Shown: positions 51,541 through 61,935 of the stretch, in pieces
How positions within the stretch are numbered: the stretch's first letter is position 1
Layout: every line of letters starts with the position of its first letter
Source of the DNA: Neoceratodus forsteri
Taxonomy: Eukaryota; Chordata; Ceratodontiformes; Ceratodontidae
DNA length: 64,000 nucleotides
Direction: 5' to 3'
NCBI GenBank assembly: GCA_016271365.2
Contig: CM057452.1
Location: forward strand, 830,272,001-830,336,000
Notes under the pieces: generated by a model
Seen by the model: the letters and a program-made list of their open reading frames with translations, nothing else
What the model was told of the DNA's origin: nothing
The model's database searches: none
Position numbers and translations under genes: made by a program

Positions 51541-52525
51541 AGGTTTCAAGTCCATTAGCTACAAGAGCCATATGTGGACTTGCCACTTATCAATGGACAA
51601 ACTCACATTTTTTGTCTGCCATATACTGGTCAAGCAGGTGCTTAAAGGTACACAGACTATTAGCACTAACCACTGAAGTGGGAAATGTGTTCCACACCTC
51701 CACAATCCTCTGGTTAAACGACCTTACCCTTTTAGTAGTTATATACTTTTCCCCAAGTAACTGAAATGGATGTGCCCTTGTTGCCCTGCCTAAATTTTCT
51801 TTCTTACACAGGCCTGCAGATTCCCAAAGCATTCCATTTGTTAATGCTTTGTATACATAGCAAAGTTCTCCTCTAGTTTTATGATAAGCCATGGAAAACA
51901 TCACCAGCTCTTGCAGTCTGGTTTGGTATGCTTTATCCTTGACTTTATACACTTTCTTGGTAATCTTCTTTGTACCCTTTCAATCTTTCTACAGTTACTA
52001 ATACTTTGGGAAGCACTGAATGGGGCACCGTACTCCAATATGGGTCTAACCAGAGATTTGCATAATGGCACCAGGATCTCTTCACTCCTACTCTAAATTT
52101 TTTTAAGAATGTTTCCTACAATTTTGTTTGCACGTTTTGCAGCTTCAGTATTATGTTTGTCAAAAGTTAGAGTGTTAGAAATTATTACTCCAAGGTCTTC
52201 TTCATCTTAAGTATGCACTATAATTTTATTATTAATTTTATATTGTGCTTTTGTACTGTTATACCCAAAGTGCATGACTTTGCACTCGACTTCATTAAAC
52301 TTCAATTTGTGATTTATTGCCCAAGTCTCTAAATTGTGTAGTTGCTTCTGAAAATTGATTATAGATGCTGCATTGTTCACTATGGATCCTACTTTGGTGT
52401 CGTCTGCATATTTGCAGAGCCTCACCCCCCATGACACCTGCATCATAGAGATGAACATATTAAATAGTAAGGGGCTCAAAATTGATCCCTGTGGTGCCCC
52501 GCTTGTTACATCTCCTCAATCAGAA
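51541..52525 (-). pseudogene. Divergent LINE fragment (family W) inserted in CR1 copy 10
   Basis: Minus strand. 52207-52479 encodes MSPLLFNMFIS, CKYADDTKVGSIV (YADD) and LETWAINHKLKFN; 51590-51952 encodes RLQELVMFSMAYHKTRGELC and a WNTFPTSVVSANSLCTFK C-terminal block. The order and words are those of a CR1-group or L2-related Jockey element unlike CR1, L2, X or Y here. It is AT-rich compared with its host CR1. A SGVPQGSILSPLLF-type motif precedes YADD. 5'-truncated. Confidence 0.65.
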
Positions 52526-52840
52526 AAATAGCCCCTTATTTGGAAGGTTGGTACTGAGGGCTTCTTGTAGTTAAGAAGGGAGGGTACAAAAAGGCAGCAC
52601 AGCGTGAAATTGATGGGTGGTAGATTCAGGAAGGAAATGAGGAGGCACTTTTTCATGGAAAGAATGGGAAAGGAGTGGAATGAGTTGCTGGAGCAAGTGG
52701 TGGTAGCGAAGACAGTGGGCAGTTTCAAGGGGGGGAACAGGGTGAAGAAGAAGATTAAAATGGGGGAGGACTCCAGGGGGAGTAGGGAAGGGGGTGGCTC
52801 CAGGAAACTAACCAAGCCACACACTCAAGCAGACTTGATA
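52526..52840 (+). mobile_element. CR1 copy 10, C-terminal tail
   Basis: Resumes CR1: a MKLMGGRFRKEMRRHFFMER block, KEWNELLEQVVVAKTVGSFK (52604-52730). It parallels 7800-7935 of copy 2. It shows that 51541-52525 was inserted in this CR1. The usual CR1 3' UTR is missing. Confidence 0.7.
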
Positions 52841-53679
52841 GATTGTTATGGTATTTTTCTGCTGGCAAATTCATTTGTTTGTAATCAAATTTTCCTTGTG
52901 GGACCATTGGAAATTTTCCCCCACTTTCTCCTTTCCTTCACTCACTATTTCTATTCTTCTTTTTCTCCCCTTCCTTCTCTGTGGTTAAAAAAAATATATG
53001 AATCTGTATGAGAAACTGGGATCCCTTAGTTTGCAAATGTATATAATTGTATTACCGAAATGTTTGCAGAAAGTTTTTTGGGTTTATCTGGAAAACACGT
53101 GGTTAACCTTGAGGTGCATTTTGATGTACACAAAGTTGTTTGCAGAATCATCTCAGGAAATCAGCCCTGGGACAGGATGTCTTAATTGGTTGCACCTGTT
53201 AAGAAGACTAATGTACTCTTCAGGCTGGTAACAGGAAACAAAATTCTTCATACATTTTGTGGTGAAACACAGGTGGTGTCATTTACAAGAACAGGATGCA
53301 GAATTTAATTGTCAGGGGAAAATATCCTGTAAAAAGAAGGTGAGTAATGTTTTGTTTAGAGACAGAGATAGCTGGAGATTTCAAAGAGACTCTCAGATGA
53401 AGGATTTCTGTTTGTTTGAACTGTCTGTATGGAAAGCTATCCTGCACAATTTAATTTTTTATTTTATTGTTATTAATAATAGTAAAACACTACTTGCAAA
53501 TTTTACAACTTCTGGTTTGCCCATGCTTCCTGATCTATGCCTCTATGGCAGTCATGATATAATTTGACAAAATCATGCACAATGCAATTTTATCAAGTGA
53601 GTCCAAGTCTACATTCTATTCAAGTGATGACCTTAGGCATAACAATGGATGGTGTTGAGGTGGAGTTTGGGAGTATGGT
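52841..53679 (+). other. AT-rich spacer without recognised elements
   Basis: No gene. Frames of up to about 100 codons (for example 53259-53567) have no recognisable domain. Confidence 0.5.
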
Positions 53680-53803
53680 TTAGTAAGCTGTTGGTTAACT
53701 AGAATCTGCAGCTTATCCATCAGGTAGGGAAATGGGCAGACTCGGTGGGCCAAGCGGTCCTTATCTGCCATCAAATTCTATGTTTCTTTGTTTCTATGTT
53801 TAG
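53680..53803 (+). mobile_element. CR1 3' UTR fragment
   Basis: GCTGTTGGTTAACTAGAATC, GGGCAGACTCGGTGGGCCAA, GCGGTCCTTATCTGCCATCA, and the terminal TCTATGTTTCTTTGTTTCTATG-like repeat. It matches the 3' ends of copies 3 and 4. A severely truncated, independent insertion. Confidence 0.85.
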
Positions 53804-54435
53804 TATCCAATTTTCACCTCATCTAAATGCAGTATCTCTAATGTAAGTATTTATAAGAGCATCATCTCTATAAATAAGAAAGATAAATGGGGCACCTACC
53901 TCTCTAGAAACCTCCTCTGATCAAGCCACAGTTGGAGAATAAGTGCTGCAGTTCCTAGATATCTATTGTGCCAGCTTGTTGTTTGCACTTATATACAGTA
54001 TTCAATACATTTCTTTCGTATCAGTGATTTTGTAAACCATTCCACTGGTGTACTCTTTACAAGTCAGTGAAACCTGGCATGGCTCTAGACCCCCTCCAAT
54101 ATGGCTCTGATGTCTCTGCTGGCATTGTTCAGCATGTTGGGGGGGGGGGTCTTGAACTGGGAATAAAGCATACAGTTTGCAGACAAAAAACGGTCTGTTC
54201 CCACAGCAGCTGCAGCTGCTCCCCTAGAGTTGACTGGTTTTCTCTACAGTATGGGCAGAGCCTGCTGCATAGTTTAAGACCCTTGTGAAATGGCATTGGT
54301 GACTCCAGCTACATGAGGTATTGCTGCAGCAAGGCATCTTCTCCATTGAGCTAAATGGACATGTAAAATTATGTTACACGTTGCAACAGTGTGACAAGTT
54401 GAACTTGTTATGTGTCACTAATGTACTATTTGGGG
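53804..54435 (+). other. No recognised gene or element
   Basis: Unassigned spacer. No conserved domain, tRNA or LTR hallmark. Confidence 0.5.
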
Positions 54436-54439
54436 AAAG

Positions 54440-54540
54440 ACAAAGTTATTTGATACCTTGTACTGGACCAACAAGTAATTTTCAGTATTAATCTTTCAGG
54501 CCTCGCAGGGCCCTTTTCAACTGTACAATGTAGTATTTTA
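54440..54540 (-). mobile_element. Possible Penelope-like 3' fragment with degenerate hammerhead
   Basis: Minus strand: GTTGAAAAGGGCCCTGCGAG, then GCCTGAAAG, then TTACTTGTTGGTCCAGTACA and AGGTATCAAATA. The layout (a CTGATGA-like box, a GGGCC hairpin, a GAAAG box, then TTGGTCC...AGGTATC) resembles the hammerhead-bearing ends of Penelope-like retroelements as I recall them. Here CTGATGA is changed to AGTTGAA, so it is degenerate. Identification is by pattern and moderate at best. Confidence 0.35.
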
Positions 54541-54867
54541 AAAAATCTGCATTTCTCATGCTTTTTGATATTACTGAAAGAATATTTTGTAATCCTTTCC
54601 AGTCATCTTGCTTGTGTTAAATGTGCTTACTTGTGACTTTTAAACTCTAAATGTATGCTCTCATCAATCAAGGGAACACTCAAGGGAGAGCTCTTTCCTA
54701 AAGACTGCAATTTCATTAAGACTGTTTGGAAATTATCCAAATAAACTGATTCAATGGAGACTGCATGTAATTCTTCCCAACATTTACGCAATATCTATTT
54801 CCTGTAGGGCTGGAGGCATGTGACTGTCACTTATGTTATAGCTACTTTATTATTTTAAAGCTAGTAT

Positions 54868-55088
54868 AGCCTAGAGGTTAAAGTAATGAGCTGTGAGCTG
54901 TGAATGAGCATGGTATATTCAGCAGAACTGGGTTTGATTCCCTTAACCTCCACTTGCTTACTATATGACTTACTATATGACTCTGAGCAAGTCACTTAAC
55001 CTCCCCAGTGCTCCAAATTCTCCTCTGAAAACAGGCACTTGTGCCTAGTGGACCTTACCCAGTTACCACAGAATTAAAAACAAAAAAG
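54868..55088 (+). mobile_element. tRNA-derived CORE-SINE (family S1)
   Basis: CTAGTATAGCCTAGAGGTTA head (box A), GGGTTTGATTCCCTTAACC box B region, GACTCTGAGCAAGTCACTTA core, CAGGCACTTGTGCCTAGTGG tail, then an A-rich end. A 14-bp internal duplication (CTTACTATATGA words at 54957-54981) distinguishes this copy. No target duplication resolved. Confidence 0.85.
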
Positions 55089-56820
55089 AAGCTCTAGACT
55101 AAGCTATAAAGAAACACTCTTAGCCACAATATGAACGCATTATTTCTGTTTCAGATTGGCATTGCCCTTTAAATTGTTTTTCATAGCCATAAAAATATCC
55201 TACCTGAGGCCATTATGAGACTTCCATTACTTTTATGTCACTGTTGCTGTTGCTATTGGATTGATCTCTGAGATAAAGCATATTATAATTCACTTCAGAC
55301 AATAATTGTTATAGACTGCAAATGCCAGCAACAGTATACCATTCAGTTGAATATTGAAGCAGCAGTGCATGATAATGGTGAAAATTGTGACCTACACTTT
55401 TTTATCCCATTTTAGATAGCCCCTTATCTCCTGACTTGTATGAGTGCTCTTTTTATTATTTCAAATTGTGAAAAAAAGTGCTAAAGCAGACTAAAAAGGG
55501 GAAAGAAGGGTATAATACAACTCAGGAGATAAGGGGCAGACTAAAATGGAATTGAAACGAATAGGTCACAATTTTCACCGCTACCATGCACTGCTGCTTT
55601 AAGGTAGAGATACATGCATTACTTATTGGGCACACAGTATTGAAATTAACAACTACTTACTGCAGTATTTCTATTTCTGGAATAATGTTGCAAGCTGAGC
55701 AAGAACCAGCTAATTAGTGATGTACTTTACAAACAAATTATTTTAATTTTCTGAATGCATATTCCAGTGAACTCCTCTTTAACTATACAAATCCAAAAGT
55801 CACTTCTAACATTTTTGTTTTGGTTACATACATATACCAACAGTATGGTCCAATAGACAACAGTGATTAAAGCATTTTCTGTAAACTGCTGTTAGTGTAA
55901 AATAAAATAAGTTCAACATTGTTGTGCTTACAAAAAGGCATTTCACTCTGTACATTTTACTACACAAAGTAATTTGGCAGTCCTGATGTTTTAGGAACAC
56001 ACTAAAAGATGTTATGAACCCTGCATGTTTGGAAATCTCCAGTATTACTTTCTCCAGTTAGCAGCAGCCTTCATCTTAGCATACTGCTAATTCTGCCAGG
56101 ATAGATTCTTGCAATAGTGCTCTTTCTTCCCCTAGACTAAGTACCCCCCCACCACCACCAAGGATAGATTCTAATTTTACCACTCATGAGTCATGGGTCT
56201 TACTTCTCACTAGTGGATATAAGTGTGTTATTCCATTGCAGTCCATTATGCATTGTTTATACATAAACAAAAACATTTTGCATCCTCACCTTCTACTCAA
56301 GGTTTTGAGCAGAAGCATCAGACAGTAACTGATACATAGCCATAGTGTGTGAATAAAGTTTCAGAGTGTGATGAGGTCCTTGCTCTGGTATTTGTGGTGA
56401 TCAACACTGCTAATACACATATGAACATGTACATTTAGGAAAAAAAGGACCATTGGCTCATTAAATACTTTCCCTTACCAACTCAGTTGGAATACAATCC
56501 CCCATTTTAGGGCTGCAGTGGGTGGAAGCCTGCAGACCTCTTGCTATCAGAAAAGGACTCAGCACATTCCTTCAAACAGAACAACATGTTGGAGTTACAC
56601 CACAATCGCCTCCATGTCTATGAAACACTCCGCTTGTTGTCTCCAATGGAAGAAGCATTGCACTATTTTTACAGTGTTGGCAGTCATGGCAGACTATGAC
56701 ACACTCCACCATGTCCAAGACAGCTGCCAAACCATATTGCACATGCACGACTACTAGCACATACACAGTGGTGCTCAGTGGTGATCTTGGTCATGGCAGA
56801 GTGTGCCATGTTCTGTCATG
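55089..56820 (+). other. AT-rich spacer, no recognised gene
   Basis: About 1.7 kb with only short frames (for example 56518-56757) that lack any known domain. Two loosely complementary segments (about 55410-55440 and 55500-55545: GCCCCTTATCTCC and GGAGATAAGGGGC) could fold as an inverted repeat. No LTR, SINE or LINE sequence recognised. Confidence 0.5.
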
Positions 56821-57320
56821 TGTCAGGAGGTCTAAACCCTCTCATTCAGGTTCTTGGCAATATTGGGAATGCAAGGAATCACAAACATGTTGCACAAGAG
56901 TAATAACTCTTGTTTATTACTACGAAAAGGAAAATCACAGTTGCCCTAAGCAGTTCTTACCATTAGGAACTGGGAGCCAATGCTGTGCATTCCCTATACC
57001 TCGAGGAGTGTAGAAATTTCTGGGTCTCCGAGGTAGAAGACGTAATGTCTTACATTATATACCTAAGATAATCACCATAGTTACTGCAATGTAGAAACAT
57101 TTCTAGCTACAAAGATGAGCCCTATTGGCTAAATTAGAGGTGGATCCACAGTCCTATATAACATTATACAATTTTGTTATAGTCATCACTTTGTGGAAAC
57201 AAAGTACAGTTTGTACATAGCCATGTAATAACACAAATCATCAGAAGATGGCAATGCCGACTCATAAATCATAACACTACAAGGACACAAGTGTCCAAGC
57301 ATCTTGTAAGCAAGAAATAC

Positions 57321-57326
<6 letters not shown>

Positions 57327-57356
<30 letters not shown>
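57327..57356 (+). repeat. (TA)n microsatellite in the LTR
   Basis: About 15 TA dinucleotides. Confidence 0.9.
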
Positions 57357-57362
<6 letters not shown>

Positions 57363-57453
57363 GTAAAGCATATATCAATCATGTGCATACATATCCTGAC
57401 ACCTACTCATGTATGGTAGAAGTCCTTAGCCCTATATTTTAGTATGTGTTAGT

Positions 57454-57690
57454 GGGCTGGCAGTATAGCCTAGATGTTAGAGGACTGAGGTGTGAATGAG
57501 CTTGATACATTCAGCAGACCAGACCTGAGTTTGATTCTCACAACCTCCACTTGCATACTGTGTGACTCTGAGCAAGTCACTTAACCGCCCAGTGCTCCCA
57601 GGCTGCCCCTGAAAACAGGCACTTGTGCCTAGTGGGCCTTACCCAGTTAACAAAGACTAAAATAATAAATAAAATAATAACATATACATA
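57454..57690 (+). mobile_element. tRNA-derived CORE-SINE (family S1) in the retroviral 3' LTR
   Basis: GCTGGCAGTATAGCCTAGAT head with box A, GAGTTTGATTCTCACAACC box B region, GACTCTGAGCAAGTCACTTA core, CAGGCACTTGTGCCTAGTGG tail and AATAAATAAAATAATAA end. It is on the opposite strand to the LTR. It is younger than the provirus. Confidence 0.9.
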
Positions 57691-57753
57691 AATCCTAGCT
57701 GTCTGCAGTGTACCTCTGGGGTATCAATTAGGGTTCAGGGACCTCGCGTAACA

Positions 57754-57764
57754 TTCCCCCCCTT
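57754..57764 (-). other. Polypurine tract of the retrovirus
   Basis: The minus strand reads AAGGGGGGGAA immediately before TGTTACG of the LTR. It primes plus-strand DNA synthesis in retroviruses; placement between the env stop and LTR start is as expected. Confidence 0.75.
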
Positions 57765-57822
57765 GTTGCCTCAGAAGGGGCAACACAAACAAGTAGGGAA
57801 GTGGAGAGAGAGCAGGTGTCAT

Positions 57823-59107
57823 TTACAGACCCAACGCATGAGCCTTGTAAAGGAACTCCAGCTGCTCATGGTGTAGGCGGAGTGTGCACCGGAGGCAGCA
57901 AAGCACAATGATAAGAAAAAATATAAAAAATGCTTGTATAATAAAACCTTTAAAGGTAATCTCTAACCAAGTATTAGTAAGTGCACTATTAAAATCACCA
58001 TCATTAATAAGATCATATATTGTTTCATTTGCTTTGGTCATTTTATTCCTGATGTGGATGAGGTGTGTATCTTTTCTGTCTAACACTGACTTCAGTGTTA
58101 AAGTCAGTGGATTGATATGTACATTAAAGTAAGGTAAATACTCTGAAAGAGTAAGAAGATAATCAGGGTTACCATCAGTGATATCTGGTTCTACAAGGGG
58201 AACAGGGGTAATAACTGTGTGCCCAATAATAGTTGTCTGGTGAAGTACAAAACAAAAAATGGGATCAGTAATAACACATAACTGTTTTCCATAAATAAAT
58301 TGCTTAAAATTAGTTACCACACAAAATTCGCCATCCGATTTATATTGCATTTTCACAGTAGGCAGTCTCCATTTTTGTAGTTGTACTGGGCAAGTCTAAG
58401 TCTGTTTGGAAATCTGTGTTGACAGCTGATGAACCTCCTTCTGGTAAGACTGGTATAACTGAGAAGTGTCTGGAGCAGATGTTGAGTCCTGGTATTCTGT
58501 GCCATTAGTGATGATGTCATCATCCATGGTAAAGGACCAATTGATACTGTCTGGGAAATATTCAAATACAGGTTTAATAACATCAAATATGTCACATTGA
58601 CACAAATAAATATACCCTTTCTTAGCACAACAGTCCATGTGCGGTCAGACCCATGCATCTAGAAGAGGATAAAAAACCAGAAGAGGTGGCAAGTCGAGGC
58701 GTTCTCTGTAGCTGTCTTCATCAAGGCACCCAATGGAGTGTACAGATGCTAGTTTATCAAATATAGCTGTATCAGGATGAAAATCTGGTAAAGAAACAGT
58801 GAAAGACACAAGCATGGTATCCTTAATAGAACATTTCTTAGAAGTAAAGCAAGGACCAGTATTAGGGTGCCTGGTCACAAATCCCAAATTCCTAGCAGTA
58901 GAAATAGGAATAGAGACAGATTGTAACATACACATGGCAACACAGTTAGGGGATTTGCAGTGAGGGCAGTACCATTTAGAGATACATCTGTCATGTATAA
59001 TATCAGGGATTCTTCCAGATTCCAGATCGCAGAAGAGATTGTTGATGGTAGTGATAATATATGACCCATAGGCAGAGCATAATATTTCATGGGCAATGTA
59101 TTGCTTA
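57823..59107 (-). pseudogene. Retroviral env, transmembrane-subunit part (C-terminal)
   Basis: One minus-strand reading frame from 59107 to the stop at 57823, broken by two in-frame stops (at 58645 and 58396). It has many Cys residues in its first third (a YCPHCKSPNCVAMC block near 58960), possible N-glycosylation sites, a single hydrophobic anchor (AFFIFFLIIVLCC, about 57870-57930) and a tail of about 19 residues. This part of Env anchors the spike and drives fusion. It is joined in frame to 60617-60895 across the inserted LTR. I see no clear match to the gammaretroviral immunosuppressive motif. Non-functional as it stands. Confidence 0.7.
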
Positions 59108-60616
59108 TGTAACCCCCTTGTCACCCAGGGTTACTAGAATCCCACTTAGATCTAGTGGCAGGCAGGGAAAGGCAGTTTGTGAGACACCAGTTAAATGGGT
59201 TTCACACTGTCTCACTCTGTCCTCAGTCTCAGCTGAGCTGGAGAGATGGCATCATATAGAATTCTGGCAGCAGCATAAGCCACAGTGGAATGTTACAGCT
59301 GGGAGTTAGGTTAGAATGTTGGGGTTTTCAAAGAGTAATCTAGTGGGATACTCAGTGGAGGGAGGATGTGCACTGCAGTTGGCAGCCCCTCATAGCCCCA
59401 GCTCTGTTTAGAGCTACCACAGAAGAGGGTGTGTGTTCTCACCCTAGAGAAGGACACAGAAGAATACTTGCTGAAGTGGTTGAGACCATTCCCCAGTTTG
59501 TTCCAGTGCCCCATCCTTGAGAGGGATGGAGGGAACCAGACCAGCTCTTCAGGGCAATTCCCTGACCCTGCTGGAGGAAGAAAAGCTGTCTGATGAGAAC
59601 ATTTGTGCTGAGGCACCAGAAGTATGTTTTCCTGTGAGAGAAACCTTGGGGCACCTGTGAACCATGGTGAGTCTGCTCTGCCAGAGAGCCTATGTTTTCA
59701 CTGAGACTGTTGTGTAAAGTATCTGCTACTGTGGGTCAGGAAAGGACAGCCAAGTACAGTACTTTAAAGTTATGTGTATGGCTTGAAATGCATCTAATCA
59801 GTGGGGGTCTACAGGGATGGACATAGCCACGTAAAGAACGCTGCAAGTCAGGACACCAGTTACCAAAGACAGTAGATTGTTGAATGTGATATACATTTCA
59901 AGATAGCATTCTACAAACAGAGAGTTTCAAAGGAAAGGTGCTGACTCCAAATGAATGGCCAGGTATGGATTTGGGGACAAGAGGTGGGAGACCCCCCATC
60001 TGGAGTAACCAGATTTACCTTCACGGATTCACTTTTGGCACCTATAGTTTTCTCCCAGGCACTTGGCTAGTGTCTGCAGAAAGTACCCAGATGTGGGATT
60101 AAGGATGTGTGTTTTTCCCTTAGCGCTAGGAAGTGCTCATGGGTGGTTTGGGGAGCCACCAACAAAAATGTCCATACCATATGGAAAGTGTACCAGTGCT
60201 GGCTGAGGGTCATGCCAGGGAATCCAGGATAGAGAGAGTACCAATTCAGGCTGAGAGCCCAGTGTGTTCAGAACCTGAGGGTAAAAGTTGTTGTGATGAT
60301 GAAGAAGATGTGTTCTGACCTCTATAGAACTGCATAACCAGTGAGTGTAGCCCTGTGGGGGTCCATCTTGCTTTGTATTCCTGTGTGTAAGTGAATAAAA
60401 GCCCCACTTTAGAATCCCACTCCTGGTTTGGACATTCTCAGTTCTTGCTTCCTGTGTCCGGGATTACTTGGGTGCCCCTGTCCAGAAGTGCAAACCTAGC
60501 CCTGATGCCGAGCGAATGTTTTCTCCCCAAACCCAGGCTAACCAGGTAATGGGTTACAAAAATGGAGGCACTGCACGCTAAATAACAAAAAACACCCAAC
60601 CCGGACCCTGGTTACA
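59108..60616 (+). mobile_element. Solo LTR, family B (1509 bp) inserted in env
   Basis: TGTAACCCCC start (59108) and GGTTACA end (60616). AATAAA lies at 60394-60399. It is flanked by CTTA (59104-59107) and CTCA (60617-60620), a 4-bp duplication with one change. It is on the opposite strand to the provirus and interrupts env without shifting the frame on removal of one duplication copy. It shares TGTAACC/GGTTACA ends with family A but not the body sequence. No coding content. Confidence 0.8.
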
Positions 60617-61570
60617 CTCATCTGCTTCCTTATTGTTCTGTGCAATAAATGCGTTAATCATTTCTTTAGACTTTGTAAATGCCTTAGCAATGTCATGCAT
60701 ATTATATACAGCATGTCTTTCTTCCTGACTTAGGCCATCCACACTATGCAATAATGGGGGTATGATGTAATTGATCATACCAGCTTCGAACTTCTGTGAA
60801 TGTGCTTTGATAGTAGCAATGTCTGCCTTATTCCAGATACTTATTGTAGTACCAAAGAGACCAGTAAGGGTGCCTGTGGCACCAGTGACATCCAATGTGT
60901 CACATGTGTTTCATTTATGACTTTACATAGCAGAATTCTGAGAACTAGGTTTTCTCCTAAAATTGCCTCTGTGTTCGGTGGTATGTACCTCGGTAACAGG
61001 ATCTTGACTACGAATCTGAAAAGCTTCTAAACTATCAAGTAACAAAGTACTATAAAATAACAATGTATTAGTAGTATGACACATACCAAATTTTTTCATA
61101 TTCCAGTAAGTCAAGTTAAACAAAACAGGTATATACTGTACATATATTGTACTGCAAGTTGTTAATAAGTGAGCCAGGTAAAGAAGTGGCTGTGAGACAA
61201 CTACGAGGACCAGAGTTTTGTTTTGGACATTCCAAAAGTTGTTTCTCAGTGGGGGGTAACACAGATAAATACATGGCAGCTGAGGTCATGTTGTGTATGG
61301 TACAAACTTTCCTGGCAGAATCCTTAGAAAGTGTATTACAATATATAAAGGGTCAATTAAGGCAGTAATATTGTATAAACCTGAATGTCTAAGAGAGGTT
61401 TGGTGCAAGGATAAGGTACCATTTGGGGATAATTTTGCGTTGGGCCATCCATGGAAAGTTCCCTTGGAGAGTTTGGCCATGGGGAGTATTTGTCCTTGAG
61501 ACTTGGTTTGCTACTCAATTTGTAGGGTAGATTTATCAGGAGCAACAACCGAGGCAGTGAGGTAGGCATC
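60617..61570 (-). pseudogene. Retroviral env, surface part and start of transmembrane part
   Basis: Minus-strand frame from about 61480 to 60617 in the same register as 57823-59107, with stops near 60923-60906 and 61286. A Gly/Thr/Ala-rich hydrophobic stretch (VTGATGTLTGLFG, about 60855-60895) resembles a fusion peptide, with a helical heptad-like segment after it. The surface part upstream is short and broken and the env start is unclear (61570-61750). A frameshift separates 61357-61569 from the rest. Confidence 0.55.
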
Positions 61571-61935
61571 TGAACCTTCCTGAACTGTAATTAAATTGTT
61601 GGGGATATTGATGGAGACTTCCTCTGGGGTAGTTGCAGGTGGATCAAGATGAGGAAGGATGTGCTTTACCATGCTTTGGATGCAGGGGATTACTCCTGAG
61701 ATGAGGAGAACATTTGAACAAGATAGCCATCTTGTCAGTGTATCTGCAAAGGAAAATCAGACATTAGCAAGGTTAGTAGTATTCTTCCAAATGGGGTGAG
61801 GAAAAGTAATTATACTCCTTTATACAGTTTCAACTGGTTTGCTTGTAACCATTTGTTAGTCAGTTTGTTGTTTTGCATGAGTCTAATTTGATAGATTGCT
61901 GGACTGAGCTTGTTAACAATTGGGTGGGCTCCTTT
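61571..61935 (-). other. Pol-env junction of the retrovirus
   Basis: After the integrase C terminus. It should contain the end of pol and the env start or splice acceptor. No clean frame; I cannot place the env initiator. Confidence 0.4.

Larger units (their letters stand above)
56821..57753 (-). mobile_element. 3' LTR of the retrovirus, with a SINE inside
   Basis: The minus strand starts TGTTACGCGAGG at 57753, directly after the polypurine tract, and I place the end at CCTCCTGACA (56821). Sense-strand AATAAA lies at 56912-56917, 92 bp before the end, as expected for a poly(A) signal in R. Without the SINE (57454-57690) the LTR is about 700 bp. The end at 56821 is inferred from the TG/CA rule and the poly(A) position; flank CATG (56817-56820) would be the target duplication to look for at the 5' LTR. 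Confidence 0.65.

Noticed and set aside
54067..54288. 73-codon frame as a small secreted Cys-rich protein
   Set aside because: No signal peptide, no splice context, no similarity; probability of a chance frame is high.
59311..60318. Open frames inside 59108-60616 as retroviral accessory genes
   Set aside because: The region is bounded by TG...CA ends and a target duplication on the opposite strand, so it is a solo LTR; frames are short and overlapping.
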